This document shows positions 12,601 through 24,600 of a DNA stretch of 64,000 nucleotides, piece by piece. Source of the DNA: Sciurus carolinensis. Taxonomy: Eukaryota; Chordata; Mammalia; Rodentia; Sciuridae. Position 1 is the stretch's first letter. Each line of letters opens with the position of its first letter. The DNA lies in contig NC_062216.1 of assembly GCF_902686445.1 (NCBI RefSeq), positions 10,623,084-10,687,083 of the forward strand, read 5' to 3'. The notes under the pieces are model-generated. The model did not search any database. It was given only the letters and a program-made list of their open reading frames with translations, and was not told the DNA's origin. A program made the translations under genes and the position numbers.

Positions 12601-15600
12601 CTGCCCAGGTAATTACTAAGGGAGGCACACACCTGTAATCCCAGTGGCTCTAGAGGCTGAGGCAGGAGGATTGTGAGTTCCAAGCCAGCCTCAGCAATTT
12701 AGTGAGGTGCTAAGTAACTCAGTGAGACCCTGTCTTGAAATAAAATACCTTTAAAAAAGACTGGGGATGTGACTCAGTGGTTAAGTGCCCCTTGTTCAAT
12801 CTCTGGTAAAAAAAAAAAAAAAAAAAAAAAAAGGAAAAACTCCAGGAGCAAAGGCTGATTTCAACTCAAGGCAAGAGGGGAAAATGATGAAGGAGGTGGA
12901 CTCAGGTCCATTCACAATTTCTGAATCAAAACTTACTACAAAGTTACTGGAGTTGAGACGGTGTTGCAGTGGGCTAAGGACAGACATATAGATCAAGGGA
13001 ATAGAATTGAGAGTCTAGAAATACACCTTGGCATAGCTGGTCAATTGATTTTTGACAAAAGCACAAAGATAATTTGATGGGAAAAAGTTTTTTAACAAAT
13101 GGTACTGGGACAACTGGATATCCACAAGCAAAAGAACAAAGTTGGATCCCTACCTCACACCGTACACAATGATCAGAGCAATGGAAGAACTGAAAGTGTA
13201 AACTATAAAACTCTTAGAATAAAATCTTCATTATCTTGGGTTAGGAGATTTTTTTTAGAGGCAATACACAAACAACAACAACAAAAGAATAAATTGGACT
13301 TCATCAAAATTAAAATTATTTGTGCTTCACAGAACACCATTCAAAAAGTAGAAAGACTAATCATAGAATGAGAGAAAATATATTGGCTGAGGGACTAGAT
13401 CTAGAATATATTTTAAAAAACTCTTAAATGCATTAGTAACAAGTCAAATAATTCAAAATTTTAAATGGGCAAAAAAATCTGAATTAGACATTTCTCCAAA
13501 TGTGATACACAAATGGCCAACAAGCACTCAAAAAGATGCTGAATATCATTATTATCAGAGAGATTATAAGGAAAACCACAATGAGTTACCACTCTGCCTG
13601 CATTCAATAGGATGACTTTGTTAGGATGGGGAGAAATTGGAACCTTCATAAACTGCTAATGAGCTTGTAACTTGGTACAGTTCCTTGGGAAAATTGACTG
13701 TTTCTCAATAAGCTAAGTATGGAATTACCATCTAATGCAGCATTTCCTCTCCTAGGCTTGTACCCAAAGAACTGAAAATGTGTCCACACACAAACTTATA
13801 CATGAATGTTCCCAGCAGCATTATCCAGGGGTGTCCCAAAGTGGAAACAAGCCAAATGCCCATTCACTGAAGAATCAGTTAACCAGACGTGGTCTAGCCA
13901 CACAATGGAATATTATTTGGCCATAAAAGGAATGAAGTAGAGACATACTACAACACAAAGGACCTTGGAAATAGAGCACAAAGTCAAAGAAACAGACCCA
14001 AAGGTTATGTGTCATCTAATTCTATTTACATGAAGTGTGCAGAATAGGCAGATTGATAGGGACAGCGAGCCGATGAGCGTTTTCCGGGGTTGGGTTTGGG
14101 ATGAGGGGGAATGAGGAGTGGTAAAAACGTTCAGTTAGACTGGGGGCAAGGTTGCAGAGGCTGAATACACACAGGACTGCTAAATTGCCCTCTGAGAAGG
14201 CTGAACTGCATGGCTTGTGAATTTTAGTTTAAGGAGGCTCCCATTTGCCTTGAGGCAGGAGGCGATAGGATCCAGGTTGTCTTTTGGAATGACCATCCTG
14301 GCAGCTGGGTGGAGGGTGAGGGGTGAGGCGGAAGGCGGGGAAGGACCATCGTGGGGCTACGAGGACAGAGAGACGTGGATGCATTTGGGGCAGACCCAGC
14401 AGAGGGGCTAGGATGACCTGAGGGCCAGTGGATGACCACAGTGCTCGTCCTAGATGTGCTCACTCGGGTTCTGCAGGCCCCTGAGCAGTGTCCTCTGTAG
14501 TGGGGAGTTGGGGGGCAAGACCCTGAAGTAGGGTAAATGAGGGTAGCGCCACTCGGAGCGAAGGATAACAGCCAGCACTCGGCGCATCCTCTGTGGGCCC
14601 AGGGTTGCCTAAGAGTTTTACACAATCTCACTGCAACTCTGCTGTGGATACTATTACCACGTCTGCTTTACAGGTGAGAAGACTGAGGTCTGCCGAGGTG
14701 GAGCGACTTGCCCAGTCCTGCTAGGCAGTGCGGCAGGACTCTGAAGCCAGGAAGCTGGACTCTAGATTAAGGCTAATTCCCACTGTGTTTTCTCATGGCC
14801 AAACCCAGGGATTGAGTCTTATGCATCAGATGCCAGACATTTCACTGCAAAATGGCTTGTGCTCAGGCACCTGCCCACAGGGTGGGACCACCCCTGGGGA
14901 AAGCACAGAGGACTCCGGAAGCTGGAGACGAAACTCTTCAGTGGGCCAGGAAACAAGTGGGAATGGCCTCCAGGAGGGGGTGAGGTGTTGACGTCAGAGA
15001 AGGGACAAAATGAAATTCTCTATTTTCTTATCTCCTGTCACTGGAAATTTGACCCAGAATGAAGCATCTCCATGTGGTGCCCATTATGTGTCAATATTAT
15101 GCCTCCTGCTCTCAGTCACATGCCATTAGGAGATAAATCTACAGTCCTGGCCCCACTGGAATACTCACCCTGTTAAAGTGACGGGCAGAGGGTCCGTCCC
15201 AGACAGATCCTGATTAAGGAGCCTGGATGATCCCCTCTATGCCTGGGTACGCCTGGGCATACCTGTTATTATTTGTTCTTCAGTCTAGACACTTCTAGTT
15301 CTTAAAACGCCACTTTTTTCATTTTTTTAAAATACACTTTGAATCCATCCATCATCCATCCATCCATCCATACATCCATCCATTCATCCATCCATACATC
15401 CATCCATTTCCTCTCTCTCCACAGCCACCACCTCGTCATAGGCATCGTTCACATGGGCTTGTAGTTCCTCTTCACATTCCCTCCTGCTCCTTGCCAGCCA
15501 CACCCCCCAGCAGCTGAGTGGCTCATTTTAAATACTTCCTCCCTCAAACCCTTCTAATGACTTCCACTGGCCTTAAGATGAGTCCCGGGCTCCCCAGGTG

Positions 15601-18600
15601 ATTCAAATGTGCATCCAGGGATGAAAACCACAGCCCAGACCCAGGAGACAGGCACAACTTGTGTGCTCTAAAGGCAGGGGTATTCTGCTTCTGATGAGCT
15701 ACATCTTCGGCCATCTATGGCAGATGCAGAAAAAGGTACCTTTGCATTCCTACCTGGTCCAGAGCAGGAACTCCAGTAAATAGAACCCGATGGCGTAGTC
15801 CCAAAACCAGCTGGCTGCAGAAGAGGGGGGCTGGGAAGGAGAGCACGTCGGTCAGTCCAGCCCCAGGGCTGAGCTGCCTCCTGACTTACTCATCCCGATG
15901 GATGTGGCACTTAGGAGTGGCTTGTGTGGGGAGGCGGGAGGAAGGGGGAGGAGAAAGCCTTCCTTCCTGCAGACAGATCCAGATCTAACCTATTGCTTCA
16001 TGCTTCTCTCTCCAAGTGTTTACCCATTTACTTTGCACGAGGCAAAGATGTGCATCTCTCCCTTCTCTGGAGAGCCCACAAGCCAGGGGCCCAGCAGTCA
16101 CCCTTTATGAGCCTACGCTGCCCACAACAGGAGGGGCTGTGGCCCATCAACGTTCATCTGGGTGATGCCTTTGTTTTCTTCTGCTGAGAAGCGGCCGTTG
16201 ACGAAGGATGTGGGAAAGTTAGATTAGCCGTCTCTTCCACTCTGCGGTTGGAGGTGGGGTGGTGGAGGGAAGAACGCATATATGAAAGGTCTCTGAGGTC
16301 CAGCCCAGCTGCCCAGGACTCTCGTCTGTCCTACCCTGTCCTCTGTTTCATCTCCCTACGTCTAGGCTGACCCTGAACACACCCAGTGGGTCCCCACTCT
16401 CAGACACCCTGGGTCCCCGCTGGTGCCTCTCTTCTTGCCTCCACCCTCTGCCTTTCTGCTCACTTCCTTAAATTCAGCCGTACCCCCAGTCCCCTCCACC
16501 AGGATGGCATCAAGCGTCGTCACTCTGGGGCTGGGTAGCACCCTCTCCACGATGCTGGGCGTGGCCGGGCAGGCCGCCACACTCACCTTGTTGGTGTGGT
16601 CCTGGTAGATGATGCTGACGTTCTCACTGTGCGGGAACCAGAGGAAGCGGAAGTACTCGGACTTCTTCAGATGGCTGTCCAGGTTGTCCAGGACCTGGAA
16701 GAGCAAGAGGAAAGGGAAGGGACTGTGCTGGTCACACAAGGTGGTAGGGAACACTGGAAAGCAGGGCTGAGGTGTGTTTCAGTCTCTCTCCTTCAAAAGG
16801 AAACACTTAAAATTGTCTGAACATGGCCAAATGGCACGGAATGACTCTTCAGATATGCTGGGTGTTACAATGGTCCACGTACAGGTTGACTTCCCTACGT
16901 AGCTTAGTGGACCCAAGTGTCTTCTTGTGAGTCCTACCTTGAACAATTACTCATTTGGGAAAGTTGTTACCTTTCACTCTGCTTCAAGGTCTTCATCTGT
17001 AAAATGGACTTAATAGCAGTACCCACACCAGGAGTGTCATGAAGATTAAGTGAGTTAATGGCCAGGAAGTGCTTAAGGTGGAACTGGGCCCATGTTAAGC
17101 ATTAGATAGGCATAAACCAGTTTCTAGAACAGTCACTCTTATGTTGTCATTGTCATTATTGTCACCATCACTATCTCTTATACCCTTAATGAGTGAACAG
17201 GTGAGTCCTTCTCTGACACGGCTCATCACTGACATATTGAGAGAATTATCTCCCTGAAACTCATTAAGTAGATACAGTCAAGTTGTGATCAAAGTATAGA
17301 TTTTGGGGCTGATCGCCAGTTGTGGAGTTGGGGAAGAGTTCTGGTCTTGGAACGAGTTCTGGATTCAAGTCCCAAATTCCAGCAGCAAATATCATGCCCT
17401 TTTCTTAGCTCTGGTTCCCAAGACAGGCCTGTCTAACTTCCCACCTGGATTCCATGATGCAAGGGCAACTTAGCACTAACCCAGGCACAGTACCCTCTGT
17501 GGTACTCACCTAGCCCTCAGGGTTGTTGACAGTGGAACCATATCAACTCTTCCATCAGGGCTCTCAAACTATCCCATCTGGAGAATGAGGATCCCTGGGA
17601 TCATGGATTTCCTTGCTCTGACTTGGGTTTCCTGGGAGCATCATCAAAGGATTTTAGCCCCAGGGGAAATGCTGCATGGCTAGCTATTGGCAAGAAGGGT
17701 TCTAGAATGCTCTGTCCCTCAAATTTAGACTAATAATGCTCTAGGATTGGCTTTTGGGAACTAGTTACAGTGATTTCATGTGATCGAGGCTACCAAGAGT
17801 AGGAAATGCTGAGAATTTATTGTTAAGAAGCATAAGGACAGATCATTCTCAGCAGCATGGTCACACAACTGGACCAACATCTGACCTCACCCTACTGTCC
17901 TCCACCATGAAAGAGTTGATTTTGACTCTTTCAGGGCTTGAGAATGACCCTTCCTTTATTAGGGTTGCAATCAACATTCAACAATGTTACTGAGATGTCT
18001 TTAGGAGAATCAGTATGGGGGAGCACAGAACTGGATCAGAGGTGACCCCCGTCCAGCTGGGGTGGGAGGAGATGGAGAAGATCTTGGAAAAGGATGATCA
18101 ATAGTCTTGATCAATTGAGTTACTTTGGATTGAGCACTTCCATGTACTTCATGGATGCTGGGGGAGCAAAGGATGCCTCAGAGGAGATCTCTGAGCTTCA
18201 GAACTGATCACCCAGCACCAAGAGGAAGGGGATAAACGTCCAGAGGAGGAGATAACACTTGTCAGTCAATCAGGTGTGACCAGGATACCCAGCCTGGAGA
18301 GTTCAGGATTGGCTCAGACCTGAGACTCTGAACACACCTGTCAGCAGGGTAGGTGGATTGGTATTTTATCCAAAGATGTCAGAGAGAGAAGGAGTTGGGG
18401 ATTGTCTGTGAGGTGCAAAGGCAATGAGGATCTGTACAAGAACCCATTTAAACCTGACAAGAATCTCTGGAGGAGAGAAGCCACCAAGGACATTGACTGG
18501 TCGCCGAGTGGGTGGAGCAAAATCTTGCTCCCCACATCCTTGCAGGATGAACTGAATGAGTTCATGTCCTCCTTGGGGACAAGGCCCAAGCGCTTTCATC

Positions 18601-21600
18601 AGGCACTCCAGGAGGGACAATGCAGGACATGACCCTCTGTACCAGGGAACTTCGTTGGCTCATAGGATGTCTGACCAGAAAGACCTTGGAAACATCAATC
18701 CAACCTCACCTGTAAAACACTATGAAACTGAGGCCCCAGATATTTGAGGCACAGGATCAAGGTCACACAGAGAAGCAGCACAGTCAGACTTGGGGCCTGG
18801 CCTTCCCCCCAGAACCCCTTTTTTCCTGTGAGATCTTCCCCTGTGTAATTATGCGTGTGCACATGTGCAGCTCTCTGGCTTCTCTTTCAGCAGAGGAGAT
18901 GGCAATTGTTATTTCTCATGTGTCATCACAGCCTTTTAACATCAAAGAAATCGGGAACTTAGAAACAATTTGAAACTTTGTTTCAAACTGGGAACTTGGA
19001 AACAGTGCTTAAAAGTCACTTTGAGTTTTCAAGAATGTCCTCAGTTACAAGTCTCCATGCTGAGGTGAACTGGAGGTTCCAAGGACAGAGCTGTCAGCTG
19101 ACGTGTGTGCGGGTGCGAGAGTGTGCACACGTGTGTGCATGTGCACGTGTGTGCTTGTGTGCATGTTGGGGTGGGGAAGGCAGCCCAAGGTGAGGCTGTA
19201 ATGGAACAGGGACTTGGCTGGAATCAATCGCAGCCCATCTCTGTAGAGCCAAAGGGGGAAGCAGAGAGGGTGGGCTGGGTGTTAGAGGACCCCCGTGCAC
19301 TCAGCTCTGGTATCTGAAAAGGAACCTGGGGTCCAGATGCAGTCCTCTGGCAAAAAGAAGCAACCCCTTTATCTCTGGGTCAAAACAGTCAGCTTCAAAA
19401 TGAGTAAATTCTAACCTAAGTCAGAGGCAGAAAACAGATTCAACCGCCAGGCAGGACGGAGCCCCTTTCTGACTGGGAGTGGTCAGTACCACCCGTCTCT
19501 TCCTCGCCCGTGATTTTCCTTCACCCACAACCTGCCTGCGCCCCGCTAAAGCCGTTCTCCTGGAGGTCAGCAGTGGCCTCCTGATGATCACTCAGATCTG
19601 GGCATTGATCCCCGAGCCCCGGAAGCACCGGCTGTGTGGCCCCTCTGACAGGGACGCCAGCACCTGTGGCCTCCGGAACTCCGCCCTCTCCTCCTTGTCC
19701 TCCTTCCTGTCTGAGGGCCCCTTGGTTTCCTTCACGATCCCTCTTCTCCCTCTCATCCCCTGATGGCTCCTGTACCCTGGACCCCTTCCCTTCTCACCCA
19801 CAGCCACTCTCCTTGGGTCGTCCACACTCTCACGAGGAGACTCACGACCTCTGCTGTGAGCTGAATAGTGTTCCATCCCCAACCTGAATTCTTATGCTGA
19901 AGTCCTACCCTCCAGTTCCTCAGAACGGGACTGTACGTGGGGACAGGGCCTCTAAACAGACTATTGCGGGGGAGGTTCCATGATGGCGGAGACTCCAGTG
20001 TGCAGGGAATCCTGGGCATGTCCTCTCCTGGCTCTCCTCTGGCACTTGCCTCCTGTGGCAGACCCCCTTCTTGCCCACCTGTCTGTCCCCCTCAGCAGTT
20101 CCTCTAGGGTTCACTGCCATAGGGCTCAGGCTGTAGTCTCCCCAGGGCTAAGGAAAGGAGTGATCAGATCCCTTCTGATTCTTGGGGACTGTGGGGACTA
20201 TCAGTGGGGTGTGGCCTACGTGTTGAAGTCCTCGACTTCTCTCCTGAGGCTGAGCAGTGGTGAGCAAGGGACCAGTACCTCCTTCAAGGTCGAGGGGAAG
20301 GACGTCTCCTGCAGGTGGAACTGGGGCACGCACTGCAGGGTGATGGTGAGGATGACGCCCAGGCAGCCCAGGTGCACCCGCGCGGCCTGGAACACCTCTG
20401 CATTGCTGGACTCGGAACATTCCAGAATCACCCCATCAGCTGTCATCAGAGTCAGTGCCACCACCTGGCAGTGGGAGAGGAGCCAACACTTCAGGACCTG
20501 CTTGGCCACTGCCCCCACTTTCCTGCTCGCCTCAGGAGGGAGGCTAGGTGTCACCCATTCCCAGAGGACCACGTGGCACTCCCCTGCCCCGTCTCCTGTC
20601 AAACCCAGGCCCTCTCAGTCTCAAAGCAGAAAGGGAGCAGGGAAGGCGGCTGCCTCTGGGTGGGCACCGGCCCTCAGCAGCCTCACCCAGTGTGTGCCGG
20701 GAAAGGCCGCCCCACACTCCATGGCCTCGCAGCCAGGAGGCAGGGAGCCTCCCCTGTGCAGAGGTGCGCTGCGGGTAGGCTGGGCTGCCGGAGCAGACAG
20801 TTCCTGGGGAGCGGCTTGGTTGTGGGTTGGATCTTGGATGTCCACCAAAGGCTCATGTGTTGAAGACACGGTGGCCAGGGCCGCAACGTCCAGAGGTGGG
20901 CTTGGGGGAAGGGACAGGATCAAGGAGGCTCTGATCTCATCCATGGATCCATCCATTTAATCCATTCAGTTTGATACCGAGTGCGCGACAGGGAGCGGGA
21001 CCTAGCTAGAGGAAGTAGCCCAATGGGACCATGTCCCGAGGAGTTCATCTTGTCCCTGGCCCCTGCTTCTCTCTCTGCTCTCTAGCAGCCAGGAGGTGAG
21101 CAACTGTCCCCTGCCACACCCTTCTGCCATTATGTGTCTGCGATGGATCTGGCCCACCATGGACTGAATCCTCTGAAATCCAGATCAAAATAGATCTTTC
21201 CTGCTCTAAGTTGTTCTCGGCAGATATTTTGGTCACAATGTCAAAAAGCTGCCTAACACAGAAGGTAAAGTAAGGGCGGGGGTGCCTCTGGGTCAGGCCA
21301 GTTGCTGTCCCAACACAGCTGGGAGCAGGGTCCTACAGACTCAGTCTTCACTACTCCTGGTCGACATGTTGGCCATGCGGAGTCTTCCCCTGTCTTAGGG
21401 ACCCCTTTTCCTGAGATCTACATCCTCCTGCTTGGCCACACCAACCAGAAACTTTGGGTTTCTGCTAGTGCTCGGAACTTTGGTTAGAAATGGGTGACGG
21501 CATCTCTGCCCTTGGCCCCACTTCCAGAGGGACCCTCTCTCACCTCTTCTCCTCACTCTGCTACCTGCTAATTTGGATGGAAATTGCTTCTGACATATAC

Positions 21601-24600
21601 TTGGCGACGGGGTGGCTCAGAGCGAGAGAAAGATGCAGCCGAACTAATTCTGATTAACAGTGACCAAAGACCAGAGAGGAGAAGGTGGCAGAAATGGGGC
21701 ACAGTGGCAGCTGTGGGCGTGAGGACATCATGATGAGTTTTACAGAAGCCAGGTTCTGCCTGAGATCCAGAGCAGCAGAGGAGGCCTGCCTGCGCAGCGC
21801 CCGGTTGGGGTCTGAACACCCGGAAGCGGGGGCACTGCTCACTGACCGACTGCCACGTTCTTTGACCTGTTTTCTTATCTGTGAAATGGGTGGAATAGCA
21901 ACGACCATCTCAGAAAGCCAGGCGAGAATTCGATGAGAGAAAACGTCAATCCCGTGGCTACCTGCTTGGTGTAAAATGGACACTAACGGTGTCAGTCCCA
22001 TCCCCTTGCTCCTTGCCAGGGGCCTGAGATGCCAAATCCATTAGCAAGCTCCTCCTCCTGGTTTCCAGATCTGGCTTCCAGGGCTTCCAAAGAGAATCTT
22101 CACATGCATTTGGATGTTTGGTCTCTCAGAATTGCTTTTGTTCTCTGCTGATGGTTTTGTAGAAAATGAGGTGACTGCTTGACATCAGCCCTGGACAATG
22201 GGCTAGGACGCCAGTCACGTGCGTGTGTGAGGGGGCAGTACCTATGCTGCCTTCAGCCCTGGATGCCACCGGGCTCTCTTGGGCAGTAAACCCAGCCTTG
22301 AGGAGGAAATGGCAGAGTCCAAGGAGGACGCCATGTGCCTGCAGGCGGGCCCCTCCTGAGGCAGTATTGAAAGCTCTGGAAGGTTGGCTCCTGACACAGG
22401 CATCCTCTGAGCTGCCATTTGGTGGCTGTCCATTTCATGTGTGCTACCTCATGGTCATTTCCCCAACACTATCTCTGAGAGTCGGATGCACTCTTCATTT
22501 TGGCTGACCGTTTTCACAGCGATGTCCAGAAAAGTTGAGCAATCTACCTACGGGCACTGGCCGGTGGGGGGTGGAGTGGGGCTGAGACTGCAGGTTTGAG
22601 TTCCAGCCCTGTCTCTTCCCCAAGCTGGACCCTCATGAAGTTCAAGAAATGTGTTTCAGTAAAGGCCAGACATCCCTGGCCCACCTGGGTGGGCTCTGCC
22701 ACAGGTTCCCTGCGCTGTCCCGATCCCTGACCCCACCTGCTACACTGGAGTCCTATCCCTGACTGGGCTTCGGGCTTGGGGATGGGATGGCAGCCCTGCC
22801 CTGGCTTTCCCTTGCCACCTGGTGCCTACAAGGCTCTGGAGAGGAGCGAGCAGGGCCCCTCTTGACTGTTAGCAGCAGGCCTAGGGCCCCTTCAGTGTGG
22901 ACGAAGTTTAGAGAAAGAAACTATGTCCCTGGAGGGCCCCTGTCAGGTCTCCATCAGAAGGGAGATGGGCTGGCTTCGAGGCGCACAGTGCAGTACCTGC
23001 TCTGCTGTGGCAGCTGTGGACCCACCTGAGTGGCCAGGATGCCATGCTTGATCCCCGTGTTGTGGGTTCCAGACCCAATGACGCCACCTGCTGTTACATC
23101 TGACACGGCTCCCAGGCTGCGCTCAGCAGGAGGGAACAAGAGGGACACCAGAGACCCGTTAGGCTTCTCAGGACAATAGGCCCCCGGCATGAGTAGAGAC
23201 CCCATATCTACCCTGGAGTCTGGGCAGCATGGCTGACCCTTCTTCTCTCTGTGCCTCAGTTTCCTCATCTCAGTGGACTGTCGGAGGAGCCAGGGGGACA
23301 TGGTGTGGTCTGAAGGGAGGCCAGTTGCCTGGGATCTGGGGTCTTTCCAGCCTATGAGGCCATGTTCCAACGTCCATCCGCATCTTTCCACTGACCAATG
23401 CCACAAGCTTTCACAGAGCCTCCTCTGTAGCCAGCCTGTGAAGTCCTCACAGAACTAGAGGTTCCAAGCACCCAACAGGCGTCCCAGAAGGGTTGGAGCC
23501 GGGAGCGTCCCTGAGCTCCGAGGGGGAGAGGATGAGGAGGCTGCCCCTCTCCTGCTGGGACACCTGGAGGGGCTCCTGGGGGGCCTCAGGATAGAGTTAG
23601 ATCCTTCAGCCCGGGGCTCCAAGCCCCAGAATGGGAAGAGGAGCTCTGTGGGCCCAGGCAACAAATCCATAATGGGAGCAGCACCCTCAGGAGGCGTGTG
23701 CTGTGGGGGCGGGAGTTAGAAACTGCCCAGATCTCAGGGTCAAGGAGGAGGAGTGGAGCAGAAGTTTAAAAAACAAAGAAAACCTTACGTTCTGGGAAAT
23801 TTCTGAGACATTCAGCACTAGCTTAAGGGAGAAGGAAACAAATATTCATATTCAGGGACAGCCATGCAGTGGGGCTACGCTGTGGTGATTCAACAACCCA
23901 GGTAGCCCAGGGTCCCACACACTGCTGGGTCTCACCAGCAGGAAATGGGAGGGTGGGCATTTGACCTGGTCTTGCCCCCGCTGCAAGAGAACCAAGGCCT
24001 ACGTTTCCCATTTCAAGGCTGTTTGACAATGGCTGGAAACCTCCCTTCATCTCTTCCTGGGAGAGATGAGCCCTGGGGGCTGCCCTGGCAGAGCAGGAAG
24101 AGGTGAGAGAAACTTAAGCAACGTTTAGCCTTCACCTGCCCTCTGCTCACCGTCCCGGCTACCCCTGTCCACCATGGTTGGGTTAGTTGGTGATGTTGCT
24201 CCTTCTGAATATACCAAGGTGGGTAAATGGGGACCCACCGGAAGGCCAAGACTTTGGCCCCAGAGGGTGGGGATAACAGGGTTTGCTGTTTCCTGGACCT
24301 GGAATCCCTTCCTCCTTTCTTTTCCCTGATTAATGTCTAGTCGTCTTCAATCCCCGGCAGGCACCATTCTCCTCCTGCCAAGGCTGACCTCAGGATCACC
24401 TGGGGGCCTACACTACCCTGGCTGCTTGACCGACATTGAAGCTTCTGCCCTGCCCTGAACTGGCCAGTGTCTGCCCCTGTCTGCCCCTGGCTGGGGGTCA
24501 TTATGGGTGGGGTCTGGGCTTTGCCTCTGCAGGGCCTGGACAAGGTCTGCACAGGCAGATGCTCCCTGACAGTTGGCACTGCTGTGACCTTACAGAGGCA

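Larger units (their letters stand above)
10273..15753 (-). other. GULO: GULO intron 8 (largest), repeat-rich
   Basis: 5.5 kb with donor GTAGGA and acceptor CCTCCAG. It holds a (TTCC)n tract with a minus-strand B1-ID SINE (10691-10921), a short duplicated 72-nt segment, a plus-strand B1-ID SINE, an L1 3' piece, a MIR and a (CATC)n tract, all listed separately. No other exon seen. Confidence 0.85.
16695..20278 (-). other. GULO: GULO intron 6
   Basis: Donor GTACTG, acceptor TTCCAG. It contains a MIR (about 16960-17060), a GTGTGC-rich tract (about 19100-19165) and an MLT1-like LTR piece (about 19845-19980). The rest appears single-copy. The open frames here (for example 18402-18632) show no family features. 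Confidence 0.8.

Noticed and set aside
15811..15830. Internal CAG in GULO exon 8 as the acceptor
   Set aside because: It would drop the conserved residues before SWFWDY and break the phase with exon 7; the upstream CCCAG keeps both.
19980..20960. 326-codon plus-strand open frame
   Set aside because: It is antisense to GULO exon 6 and flanking intron; the GC-rich complement of a conserved exon keeps it open by chance.
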